Of a stretch of 49,230 nucleotides of DNA, positions 41,734 through 49,230 are shown in pieces. Source of the DNA: an uncultured Desulfovibrio sp. (GTDB lineage: Bacteria; Desulfobacterota; Desulfovibrionia; Desulfovibrionales; Desulfovibrionaceae); the NCBI GenBank assembly GCA_934546745.1, contig CAKTDV010000021.1, positions 1-49,230 on the forward strand, in the 5' to 3' direction. Each line of letters starts with the position of its first letter. Position 1 is the first letter of the stretch. The notes under the pieces were generated by a model. That model saw only the letters and a list, made by a program, of their open reading frames with translations. It had not been told where the DNA came from and ran no database searches. Position numbers and translations under genes: made by a program.

Positions 41734-44334
41734 ATGGATATAAACAGATTTACGGAAAAAGCCCGCGAGTCCATCACGGAAGCGCAGAATATCGCCGTTG
41801 GCATGGGGCATCAGGAGACGGACGTGGAGCATCTTGCTCTTGCCCTTGTGCGGCAGGAGAAGGGCATCGTCCCCCGTATTCTTGAGCAGATGGGTGTGCA
41901 GACGCGCGCCTTGGCCGTGGCGATAGAGGAACGGCTGCGCCGCCGTCCCTCGGTATCCGGAGCGGGCGTCGATCCGCAGAAGATCATGATTACCAGCCGG
42001 CTGGCCGCCATTCTCGGTGAAGCGGAGAAGGAAGCCAGACGGATGAAGGATGAATACGTCAGCGTGGATCATCTCTTTGCCGCGCTGAGCGACGCCGCGC
42101 CCTCCACTCCTCTGGGCGAGGTGTTCAAGGAATACAAGATTACGCGCGCATCGTTTACCCAGACGATGGAAAGCATGCGCGGCGGCGCGAGGGTGACGAG
42201 CGCCACCCCGGAGGATACGTTTGAGGCTCTAGGCAAATACGCCCGTGATCTTGTGGAGGCCGCCCGTCAGGGCAAGATGGATCCTGTCATCGGGCGTGAC
42301 GCCGAGATCCGGCGTGTCGTACGTATTCTTTCTCGGCGCACCAAGAACAATCCCGTGCTCATCGGCGAGCCGGGCGTCGGCAAGACGGCCATTGTGGAAG
42401 GTCTGGCCTTCCGTATTGTCAAGGGGGATGTGCCGGAAAGCCTGCGCGACCACAAGCTGTTCGCCCTGGATATGGGGGCGCTGATTGCCGGCGCGAAGTA
42501 TCGTGGCGAATTTGAGGAGCGTCTGAAGGCCGTCCTCACTGAGGTTGAGAAGAGCGAAGGCAAGATCATCCTTTTTATTGACGAATTGCATACCATCGTG
42601 GGCGCTGGAAAGACCGAAGGCTCCATGGATGCGGGCAATCTGCTCAAACCCATGCTGGCGCGCGGGGAACTGCACTGCATCGGCGCGACAACGCTGGATG
42701 AGTACCGGCAGTACATTGAGAAGGATCCCGCGCTGGAGCGCCGCTTCCAGCCCGTGCTGGTGGAGGAACCCGCCGTTGAGGACGCCATTTCCATTCTGCG
42801 CGGCCTCAAGGAACGCTTTGAGGTGCATCATGGTGTGCGCATCAGCGATTCGGCCATTGTGGAGGCCGTGACGCTGTCCCACCGCTATATCACCGATCGG
42901 CAGTTGCCGGACAAGGCGATTGATTTGATCGATGAGGCGGCGGCGCTGATCCGTACGGAGATAGATTCCCTGCCTGCCGAACTGGACGAAGTGAACCGCA
43001 AAGTCATGCAATTGGAGATAGAGCGGGAGGCGCTGCGCCGTGAAACCGATGACGCTTCGCATGAACGTCTGGAACGTCTGGAAAACGAACTGGCGGAACT
43101 GCGGGTGCAGCAGTCCGAGATGCGCCGTCAGTGGGAAAGCGAAAAAGGCTCCATTGATGAAGTGCGCGGCATCAAGGAACAGATTGAAAAGGTCAAGCTG
43201 GATATTGAACAGGCGGAACGCGCCTATGATCTGAACAGGGCGGCGGAGCTGAAATACTCCACCCTGCTGGAATTGCAGAAAAAACTTGAGGCTTGTACGG
43301 GCGGACAGCCGCAGGGCGAAAAGCGTCTGCTGCGGGAGGAGGTCGGTCCGGACGACGTGGCCGAAATTGTGGCCAAGTGGACGGGCATTCCGGTAACGCG
43401 CCTGCTGGAGTCGGAGCGTGAAAAGCTGCTCCGTCTGGGCGAACAGCTTCACGAGCGCGTGGTTGGTCAGGATGAGGCCGTGAAGGCCGTGGCCGATGCC
43501 GTGCTGCGCGCGCGGGCGGGACTGTCGGATCCCGCGCGTCCGACAGGTTCCTTCATTTTTCTTGGTCCCACAGGGGTCGGCAAGACGGAACTCTGCAAGG
43601 CGCTGGCCGAAGCGCTGTTTGACAGCGAAGACAATATGGTTCGCCTTGATATGAGCGAGTATATGGAAAAGCATTCGGTGTCGCGTCTCATCGGGGCGCC
43701 TCCAGGATATATCGGCTATGACGAAGGCGGCCAGCTTACCGAGGCTGTGCGTCGCAAGCCGTATTCCGTGGTGCTCTTTGACGAAATAGAAAAGGCGCAT
43801 CCTGATGTCTTCAACACCTTGCTGCAACTTCTGGATGATGGCCGTCTGACGGACAGTCAGGGCCGCACGGTGGATTTCCGCAACTGCATCGTCATCATGA
43901 CGTCCAACATCGGCTCGCCACATCTGCTGGACGGCATCAGCCCCGACGGCAGCCTGAAGGAAGGCGCGCGTGAAGCCGTCATGCAGGATTTGCGCGCCCA
44001 TTTTCGGCCGGAGTTTCTCAACCGTGTGGATGAAACGGTGCTGTTCCTGCCGCTGCGGCGCGAGCAGGTGGGCCGGATCGTGGATCTGCAGATGCAGCGC
44101 CTGCGCGGCCGTCTGTCGGATCGCAAGATAGCGTTGGAACTGACCGATGCCGCCCGGAACTTCATTGCTGGCGAAGCCTATGATCCTGTCTATGGCGCGC
44201 GGCCGCTCAAGCGCTATGTGCAGCATTATGTGGAAACGCCGCTGGCCCGCGAGCTGGTCGGCGGACAGATTCGGGACGGGCAGACCGTGACGCTTGACGT
44301 CAGGGATGATGCGTTGACCTTTTCGGCAGCGTAG
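41734..44334 (+). CDS. clpB: ATP-dependent disaggregase ClpB
   Basis: 866 residues, full length. Clp N-repeats (1-145), AAA1 with IGEPGVGKTAIVEG (about 208), a coiled M-domain (about 400-530) with Glu/Arg heptads (RETDDASHERLERLENEL), AAA2 with GPTGVGKTELCKALAE (about 610), and an arginine-finger region in the D2 small domain. It resolves protein aggregates with DnaK. GGAGG precedes ATG. The stop TAG is followed by AGCGGTTTC, as in the family 2 repeats. A strong terminator ends the block. Confidence 0.97.
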   Translation: MDINRFTEKARESITEAQNIAVGMGHQETDVEHLALALVRQEKGIVPRILEQMGVQTRALAVAIEERLRRRPSVSGAGVDPQKIMITSRLAAILGEAEKEARRMKDEYVSVDHLFAALSDAAPSTPLGEVFKEYKITRASFTQTMESMRGGARVTSATPEDTFEALGKYARDLVEAARQGKMDPVIGRDAEIRRVVRILSRRTKNNPVLIGEPGVGKTAIVEGLAFRIVKGDVPESLRDHKLFALDMGALIAGAKYRGEFEERLKAVLTEVEKSEGKIILFIDELHTIVGAGKTEGSMDAGNLLKPMLARGELHCIGATTLDEYRQYIEKDPALERRFQPVLVEEPAVEDAISILRGLKERFEVHHGVRISDSAIVEAVTLSHRYITDRQLPDKAIDLIDEAAALIRTEIDSLPAELDEVNRKVMQLEIEREALRRETDDASHERLERLENELAELRVQQSEMRRQWESEKGSIDEVRGIKEQIEKVKLDIEQAERAYDLNRAAELKYSTLLELQKKLEACTGGQPQGEKRLLREEVGPDDVAEIVAKWTGIPVTRLLESEREKLLRLGEQLHERVVGQDEAVKAVADAVLRARAGLSDPARPTGSFIFLGPTGVGKTELCKALAEALFDSEDNMVRLDMSEYMEKHSVSRLIGAPPGYIGYDEGGQLTEAVRRKPYSVVLFDEIEKAHPDVFNTLLQLLDDGRLTDSQGRTVDFRNCIVIMTSNIGSPHLLDGISPDGSLKEGAREAVMQDLRAHFRPEFLNRVDETVLFLPLRREQVGRIVDLQMQRLRGRLSDRKIALELTDAARNFIAGEAYDPVYGARPLKRYVQHYVETPLARELVGGQIRDGQTVTLDVRDDALTFSAA

Positions 44335-44357
44335 AGCGGTTTCTCAGTGCGGAGTAC

Positions 44358-44390
44358 GTTGCCTTTGAAATTTTCGATTTCAAAGGCAAC
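44358..44390. repeat. Palindrome after clpB
   Basis: GTTGCCTTTGAAAT (44358-44371) pairs with ATTTCAAAGGCAAC (44377-44390). The TTTGAAATT / ATTTCAAA core recurs between secD and secF (38776-38798). Confidence 0.6.
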
Positions 44391-44397
44391 GCCGCGG

Positions 44398-44436
44398 GGG
44401 AAGGGAGTGATTTCCCTTCCCTTTTTTCTTTTTTCA
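44398..44436 (+). terminator. Intrinsic terminator of clpB
   Basis: GGGAAGGGA (44398-44406) pairs with TCCCTTCCC (44413-44421), followed by TTTTTTCTTTTTTC. This is a textbook rho-independent terminator on the plus strand, 64 bp after clpB. Confidence 0.85.
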
Positions 44437-44538
44437 TCAAAAATTCCTCCAGCGCACTCTGTGGCCACCCTTGCTCTTTGGAGCGGCGACGGCTATTTTT
44501 GCCTGCGTTGGAAAAGATGACGCAAAGGAGATGACCGC

Positions 44539-45891
44539 ATGAACATGACGGCAGTTATATTGGCCGCGGGCAAAGGGACGCGAATGCATTCGGACAAACC
44601 CAAGGTCCTGCAGACGCTGCTGGGGGAACCCATGCTGCGCCATGTCCGGGAGGCGCTGCGCCCTGTGTTTGGCGACAGGGTCGTTATTGTTGCGGGCCAT
44701 CGCGCTGAGCTGGTTGAGGTCGCCTTTGCCGGGGAGCGGTTTGTTCGTCAGACGGAACAGCTTGGCACGGGGCATGCGCTTGCGCAGGCTCTTCCCGAAC
44801 TTCGGGCGGCTGGTTGCGACATGGTATTGGTCGTCAACGGCGATACGCCTCTGCTGCGTTCCGAAACGGTAGCGCGCTTTATGGAAGAAGCGGTTGGATC
44901 GGATCTGGCCTTCGCTACCATCACCCTGGATGATCCCGGCGCGTATGGTCGCGTTGTGCGTGACGGCGAAGGCCGCGTGAGCGCCATTGTCGAGGCCAGG
45001 GATTATGACGCTGCCCGGTATGGCGCGCCCGGAGGAGAGGTCAATGCGGGCCTGTACGCGATACGCCTTTCGCTGGCGGAAGACCTGCTCCCCCGTCTTA
45101 CCAACAGCAATCTCGGCGGTGAGTACTATATCACCGATCTTGTCATGCTTGCCGTGGGCGAAGGAAGGGATGTGCGCGGCGTGCGCTGCGGCTGCGATGA
45201 AAGCCTCATGGGAGTCAATACGCCGGGAGAGCTGGCGCTGGCCGAGGAATGCCTGCGCGCCTCCGTGGTCGGAGAACTGCTGGACAAGGGCGTCCTGCTG
45301 CATGCTCCCGCGCTTGTGCGCGTGTCGCCGCTGTCGGTCATTGAGGCGGGAGCGGAAGTCTTCGGCCCCTGCGATATCCTGGGCGCCTGCCATGTGGAGC
45401 GCGGCGCGCGGATCGAGGCCTATTGCGTACTGCGCGACAGTGCTGTGGCCGCGGATGCGCAGGTGCGCTCCTTTTCCCATCTGGAACAGGCGCGGGTGGG
45501 GCAGGGCGCACTGGTCGGCCCCTATGCCAGATTGCGCCCCGGTGCCGTTCTGGAGCGGGAGTCCCATGTGGGCAATTTTGTGGAATTGAAAAAAACCCGC
45601 CTTGGCGCTGGTTCCAAAGCCAATCATCTGACATATTTGGGCGATGCGGAAATTGGCTCTGGCGTCAACATTGGCGCGGGAACAATTACCTGTAATTACG
45701 ACGGCAGGAACAAACACAGGACCGTCATCGGCGACAGGGCGTTCATCGGCAGCAACACGGCGCTGGTGGCCCCCGTGACCGTAGGTGAGGAGAGCCTTGT
45801 CGGGGCGGGTTCCGTCATCACGCACGAGGTTCCGGAAAGGCAGCTTGCCGTTGCCCGCGGCAGGCAGAGGAATCTGCCGCGCAAAAGATAG
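44539..45891 (+). CDS. glmU: Bifunctional GlmU
   Basis: 450 residues. N-terminal uridylyltransferase domain with ILAAGKGTRMHSDKPKVL (nucleotide loop). C-terminal left-handed beta-helix acetyltransferase (about 245-450) with the conserved NFVELKKTRLGAG and NIGAGTITCNYDG. It makes UDP-GlcNAc for peptidoglycan and lipopolysaccharide. AAAGGAG upstream of the ATG gives a strong ribosome site. Confidence 0.97.
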   Translation: MNMTAVILAAGKGTRMHSDKPKVLQTLLGEPMLRHVREALRPVFGDRVVIVAGHRAELVEVAFAGERFVRQTEQLGTGHALAQALPELRAAGCDMVLVVNGDTPLLRSETVARFMEEAVGSDLAFATITLDDPGAYGRVVRDGEGRVSAIVEARDYDAARYGAPGGEVNAGLYAIRLSLAEDLLPRLTNSNLGGEYYITDLVMLAVGEGRDVRGVRCGCDESLMGVNTPGELALAEECLRASVVGELLDKGVLLHAPALVRVSPLSVIEAGAEVFGPCDILGACHVERGARIEAYCVLRDSAVAADAQVRSFSHLEQARVGQGALVGPYARLRPGAVLERESHVGNFVELKKTRLGAGSKANHLTYLGDAEIGSGVNIGAGTITCNYDGRNKHRTVIGDRAFIGSNTALVAPVTVGEESLVGAGSVITHEVPERQLAVARGRQRNLPRKR

Positions 45892-46015
45892 CCTTTGGGT
45901 TCTGGAAAGATTTTTAGATGGGAAAAATGTGTTATATCAAGGGGATATAAATAAAGAACAAAGAGACTCTCCCTTGCGGCCAAGAGCGACCTTGCCAAGT
46001 GGAAAGCTCAATGCT

Positions 46016-46279
46016 ATGGTTAAAAGCATGGACAGACTCGAACAGCTTGAAACCGCAGTCGTTGCTCTTTTGGAAAAAAATGAGCGTCTCACGGCGGAAG
46101 TCACACGCCTCAACGCCGAGGCGGAAACCGCCGCTGCGGAAAAATCGTCTCTGGAAGCGGAAAACCGCCAATTACAGGAAGCCTTAACCCTGCAGGAACA
46201 GAAGCGGGACAATGCGGTCCAGCGTATTGATGCCCTGCTGCAGATTATTCAAGAGCACGAGAATAACGTTGCCTCATAG
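46016..46279 (+). CDS. ZapB-like coiled-coil protein
   Basis: 87 residues from ATG at 46016 (ATG at 46028 is also possible). Nearly the whole protein is a single coiled coil: DRLEQLETAVVALLEKNERL, then repeated Glu/Ala/Leu heptads. The size, composition and position just before zapA point to a ZapB-type cell division protein that bridges ZapA at the Z ring. Sequence alone cannot separate it from other short coiled-coil proteins. A poor A/T-rich stretch TATATC-N-ATATAAATAAAG upstream could hold a promoter. Confidence 0.6.
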   Translation: MVKSMDRLEQLETAVVALLEKNERLTAEVTRLNAEAETAAAEKSSLEAENRQLQEALTLQEQKRDNAVQRIDALLQIIQEHENNVAS

Positions 46280-46288
46280 TAGGTTCCC

Positions 46289-46579
46289 GTGAGTGAGGGA
46301 AACAACAGCTTGACCGTTCTTGGGGTTGAAGTCTTCTTCAAACCCGCGGCTGACATGGATCGGGCGGCTGCGGCTGCGCGTATTCTTGAAGAACGGTATG
46401 ATAGCCTGAAGCGGCGAGGCAGCGGGCAGAGCAAAGACTTGTTGCTGACCTATGTGGCGCTGGGTCTGGCGGACGACGTGTTGAATGCACAGAAAGAGCT
46501 TGCCAGTACGTTGACGCGTATTGACGACTTGCTCTCAAAGATAGAGAGAGCTTGCCTGAGGCCACACGATATTCCCTAG
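46289..46579 (+). CDS. zapA: Cell division protein ZapA
   Basis: 96 residues. LTVLGVEVFFKPAAD at the start fits the ZapA beta strand, then RAAAAARILEERYDSLKRRG and TYVALGLADDVLNAQKELA, the long dimerisation helix. It binds FtsZ and promotes ring bundling. It starts 9 bp after the ZapB-like stop. Confidence 0.82.
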   Translation: MSEGNNSLTVLGVEVFFKPAADMDRAAAAARILEERYDSLKRRGSGQSKDLLLTYVALGLADDVLNAQKELASTLTRIDDLLSKIERACLRPHDIP

Positions 46580-46589
46580 GGTGTGCGTG

Positions 46590-46738
46590 ATTTATATCTC
46601 GGTGCTGACCTTACAAGCATAAAAATGGAAGCCGCGCGCTCTCCTGTGTGCATGCCCTATATTGGGAAGCCTAACGGCACTCTGGGGCTTCATCATCTTT
46701 CGCCTGCCGTGCGGTGACTGTCTGTATCCCGCTTTTTT
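46590..46738 (+). ncRNA. ssrS: Candidate 6S RNA
   Basis: The 272-bp zapA-rny gap holds no gene-like frame. It has a structured stretch: ACCTTACAAGCATAAAAATG followed by GGAAGCC pairing with GGGCTTC, an inner CCC-TATATT-GGG hairpin, and a T run at 46733-46739. The position after zapA is that of 6S RNA in many proteobacteria, and the bubble-like arrangement fits. I could not build a convincing closing stem by hand. Confidence 0.45.
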
Positions 46739-46851
46739 TGTCGTTTCCTGTATCTCCGTCCGTCTCCGGCTGTCGCCGCCAATGGCGGCTTTCATAATGC
46801 CGCTTTTGGACAAGGCATACGTCTCGTATGTTTTTTTATGGATGGAGAAGT

Positions 46852-48411
46852 ATGGATATTACAACAATTCTTTTGTTTGCCTGCGCGCTTGTCGTGGGGG
46901 TGCTGGCTGGCGCTGTCGTCCAGCGTTGCAGCACGGCAAAACGCCTTGGCGATGCCAACGATCTTGCCAGACGCATCGTCGAGGAGGCGCGCAAGGAAGC
47001 GCAGGCCCAGAAAAAGGAAATTTTGGTTCAGGGGCAGGATGACCTGTTCAATCAGAAGCGTGAAATGGAAAATGAGTTCAAGGAGCGCGAGCGCGAGGTA
47101 AAGGCGCGTGAACGCAAACTTGAGGAATTTAGCGACCGTCTTGATGAGAAAATCGAAAAAGCGACGGCAAAAGAACGCGAGCTCCTTGCCGCGGAAAAGG
47201 ATATAGCCCGCAAGGAGCGCCATCTTGCCGAACAGGAGGAATTCCTCGGAAATCGTATCGATGAACAGGAGCGCCGTCTTGAAGAAATTGCCGCTCTCAC
47301 AGCTGAAGAGGCGAAAGCCCGTCTTTTCTCTGAAATAGAAGCCAGAACGCGTCATGAGTCTGCCAAGATGATACGGCAGATCGAAAGCGAAGCCCGTGAA
47401 ACCGCGGACCGCAAGGCAAAGGATATTCTTTGCAATGTGATTCAGCGATACGCTGGCGATTACGTCAATGAGCAGACAGTTACCGCTGTCACACTCCCCA
47501 GCGAAGACATGAAGGGACGCATCATCGGGCGTGAAGGCCGCAATATTCGCGCGCTTGAAGCTGCGACGGGCGTGGATCTCATCATTGACGATACCCCGGA
47601 AACGGTCATCCTTTCAGCCTATAGCCCTTTGCGGCGACAGGTCGCCAAAATGGCCTTGGAGCGCCTGATTCAGGATGGACGTATCCATCCCGCGCGCATT
47701 GAGGACATCGTACAGAAATGCGAGCAGGAGCTGGATACGCAGGTTCGTGAAATTGGCGAACAGGCGACCTTTGATGCGGGCGTTCACGGGATTCATCCCG
47801 AATTGATTCGTCTACTCGGGCAACTGCGTTATCGGACTTCTTTTACCCAGAATGTCTTGCAGCACGCTCTGGAAGTCTCCGCACTTTGTGGCATGATGGC
47901 CGCGGAGTTGGGGATGGATATCAAAAAAGCAAAGCGTGCGGGTTTGCTGCATGATATCGGCAAGGCCGTTGACCATGAGGTTGAAGGCCCCCATGCCGTC
48001 ATCGGCGCCGATCTCGCGAAGAAGTACAATGAAAATAAGGAAATCATCCATGCCATAGCCGCCCATCATGAGGATGTGCGGCCCGCCAGCGCTCTCGCGG
48101 TATTGGTACAGGCGGCGGACTCCATTTCCGGCGCGCGTCCGGGTGCCCGCAAGGAGCTCCTTGAAAACTACGTCAAGCGCTTGGAAGATTTGGAAAATAT
48201 CGCCACAGGTTTCGAGGGCGTCACCAAGGCCTATGCCATCCAGGCGGGGCGGGAAATCCGTGTCATGGTTAATCCTGAGCATATCGACGATGACGCCACC
48301 TATTTGCTCTGTAAAGATATTGCCGAAAAAATAGAGAAAAATCTGACCTATCCCGGGCAGATCCGGGTGACGGTCATTCGGGAACGGCGGGCTTCAGGCT
48401 TCGCCAAGTAG
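46852..48411 (+). CDS. rny: Ribonuclease Y
   Basis: 519 residues from ATG at 46852 (GGAG upstream). N-terminal membrane anchor (ITTILLFACALVVGVLAG), long coiled coil (about 30-200), KH domain with MKGRIIGREGRNIRALEAAT (about 220-240) and HD domain with HDIGKAVDHEVEGPH (about 365-380). It is an endoribonuclease that starts mRNA decay in organisms that use this enzyme. The stop is 1 bp from the ATG of the next gene. Confidence 0.95.
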   Translation: MDITTILLFACALVVGVLAGAVVQRCSTAKRLGDANDLARRIVEEARKEAQAQKKEILVQGQDDLFNQKREMENEFKEREREVKARERKLEEFSDRLDEKIEKATAKERELLAAEKDIARKERHLAEQEEFLGNRIDEQERRLEEIAALTAEEAKARLFSEIEARTRHESAKMIRQIESEARETADRKAKDILCNVIQRYAGDYVNEQTVTAVTLPSEDMKGRIIGREGRNIRALEAATGVDLIIDDTPETVILSAYSPLRRQVAKMALERLIQDGRIHPARIEDIVQKCEQELDTQVREIGEQATFDAGVHGIHPELIRLLGQLRYRTSFTQNVLQHALEVSALCGMMAAELGMDIKKAKRAGLLHDIGKAVDHEVEGPHAVIGADLAKKYNENKEIIHAIAAHHEDVRPASALAVLVQAADSISGARPGARKELLENYVKRLEDLENIATGFEGVTKAYAIQAGREIRVMVNPEHIDDDATYLLCKDIAEKIEKNLTYPGQIRVTVIRERRASGFAK

Positions 48412-48412
48412 C

Positions 48413-49012
48413 ATGTTTCCACTCCTTCCCTTTTCCCCTGTTGTTTTTGATGCGGCGGCCTGCGCCTTACTGGCCGCCGCATCGGCCTTGCATGCCCGTC
48501 ATGCGTCTTCTCCCTGTGCCGGCGCATGCGCTCTCGGATTTCTCTGCGGCTTGGCGGGCCCTCTTATACGCGCCGTCTTCATGGGGCAGGCCACCCTCGT
48601 TCTTAATACCCCTCTTTATTCCGCGGTGACTTTCGGCGGCGCTCTTGCTGGAGCTTTTCTGGGGCGTTTTTTTTGGACGGAAGGCCGTTTCCCCCCGTTG
48701 CTTGACGCCGCGGGGATTCAGCTGATGGCCTGCGCTGGCGTTGTTATCGCCCGCTGCTGGCCGGAGCTCTCTTTTGAGGGAGGGCTTCTTGTTGCCGTTG
48801 TTCCTGTGTTCATTCCAGGGCTGATCCGGGATACCGCACTTGGAGATACCGCCGCATTTGCCGACGAACCCGCCTATGCCACTGCTCCTTTGCTGGGCGC
48901 ACTGCTGACTGCCGTCTGCCTTTCGTTGGGACACCCTCCCGCGGCAGCCATCCTCATCGGCTGGGTTGTCGGTTTTTCCGTGCGTGCCTTGGTTATTATT
49001 CGCAACAACTGA
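48413..49012 (+). CDS. TRIC/UPF0126-type membrane protein
   Basis: 199 residues, almost wholly hydrophobic with about seven segments. Two related halves show the family motifs: DAAACALLAAASALHA, CGLAGPLIRAVFMG and LDAAGIQLMACAGVVIA, then VPVFIPGLIRDTALGD. This is the bacterial TRIC/UPF0126 family (PF03458), trimeric cation channels or glycine transporters. It overlaps nothing and begins 1 bp after rny, so is probably co-transcribed. Confidence 0.75.
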   Translation: MFPLLPFSPVVFDAAACALLAAASALHARHASSPCAGACALGFLCGLAGPLIRAVFMGQATLVLNTPLYSAVTFGGALAGAFLGRFFWTEGRFPPLLDAAGIQLMACAGVVIARCWPELSFEGGLLVAVVPVFIPGLIRDTALGDTAAFADEPAYATAPLLGALLTAVCLSLGHPPAAAILIGWVVGFSVRALVIIRNN

Positions 49013-49083
49013 CAGAGCTTTGCCGGAAGTTTCATGATGAAACCGTAGCAAGAGTTGAAAAATATTTTTTTTTGCAAAAAGGC

Positions 49084-49112
49084 TTGACGTTTGGTGGTAG
49101 ATTGCGTAGAAA
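49084..49112 (+). promoter_or_regulatory. Promoter 1 reading out of the window
   Basis: TTGACG (49084-49089), 17 bases, TAGAAA (49107-49112). An A-rich AAAAATATTTTTTTT-like stretch lies just upstream, as in strong UP-element promoters. Hairpins GGGAAC/GTTCCC and CCCC/GGGG lie in the leader. Confidence 0.6.
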
Positions 49113-49200
49113 TCGCCTTCGCCGGTTGGGAACGGGATCCGAAGGGGTTCCCCCCAGGAGCTGGGGCGGGAGATTTTCCGCTGGTTCCGGGAAAAAGTTC

Positions 49201-49229
49201 TTGACAGGGAGCGGGACTTTTCTCTAGAA
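49201..49229 (+). promoter_or_regulatory. Promoter 2 reading out of the window
   Basis: TTGACA (49201-49206), 17 bases, CTAGAA (49224-49229). Two tandem promoters with near-consensus -35 boxes suggest that a stable RNA operon (rRNA or tRNA) starts just past the edge. This is inference, as the product is not visible. Confidence 0.55.
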
Positions 49230-49230
49230 G

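Noticed and set aside
42229..44226. 665-codon minus-strand frame inside clpB
   Set aside because: Antisense shadow of the AAA+ gene, rich in His/Gln/Arg with no domain.

Overview
The window is G+C-rich, densely packed and almost entirely core chromosome. I read it as a Gram-negative deltaproteobacterium, most likely a sulfate reducer of the Desulfovibrionaceae. The basis is a fused IspDF, a CX4C rubredoxin next to a PerR-like regulator, a PxxKW cysteine-rich small protein, a CbpA-CbpM-ClpB block, and RNase Y beside ZapA. This assignment rests on recalled gene content and order, so the genus is open.

Layout. 1-6.4 kb (minus): a CgeB-like glycosyltransferase, a FapA-type protein, a STAS protein, an acyl-CoA ligase and IspDF. 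6.8-7.5 kb (minus): rubredoxin and a PerR-like regulator. 7.6-15.4 kb: a seven-gene glycan locus. Its minus arm runs GT4, small secreted protein, GT2/GT21-like, MacB-like permease, then an ABC ATPase fused to a GT4 glycosyltransferase. Its plus arm, divergent, encodes a polysaccharide deacetylase and a phosphodiesterase/alkaline-phosphatase-superfamily protein. 15.56-15.92 kb: rnpB (minus). 16.0-17.9 kb (minus): two SAM methyltransferases, each carrying a long AG microsatellite inside its reading frame. 18.0-20.5 kb (minus): zinc-ribbon coiled-coil protein, Nif3-like protein and PurQ. 20.8-22.5 kb: pyrG (plus). 22.6-28.2 kb (minus): FlhG-like ATPase, degenerate GGDEF protein, prfB with a programmed frameshift, lnt and corC. 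28.5-29.7 kb: DUF697 membrane protein (plus). 29.7-35.7 kb (minus): PilZ protein, mnmG, M20 peptidase, PxxKW protein and an MTA/SAH-type deaminase. 35.8-49.0 kb (plus): alpha/beta hydrolase, yajC-secD-secF, cbpA-cbpM-clpB, glmU, zapB-like, zapA, candidate 6S RNA, rny and a TRIC-type membrane protein. The window ends in two tandem promoters reading out of it.

The most unusual content is as follows. (1) The 16922-17905 methyltransferase starts ATG-(AG)11 behind a strong ribosome binding site, so it looks like a translational ON/OFF phase-variation switch. The neighbouring methyltransferase has (AG)18 in its C-terminal tail, and both tracts adjoin the same 68-bp block (62/68 identical by hand). 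(2) The ABC-ATPase/glycosyltransferase fusion sits inside the divergent glycan locus, and I know of no named system with this arrangement. (3) Two families of dispersed intergenic hairpin repeats recur. One ends in a ribosome binding site plus ATG and supplies the start of at least three genes. The other often begins at the TAG stop of the preceding gene.

Most remaining genes are housekeeping, with strong calls from conserved motifs. No tRNA, CRISPR array, insertion sequence or prophage gene was seen.
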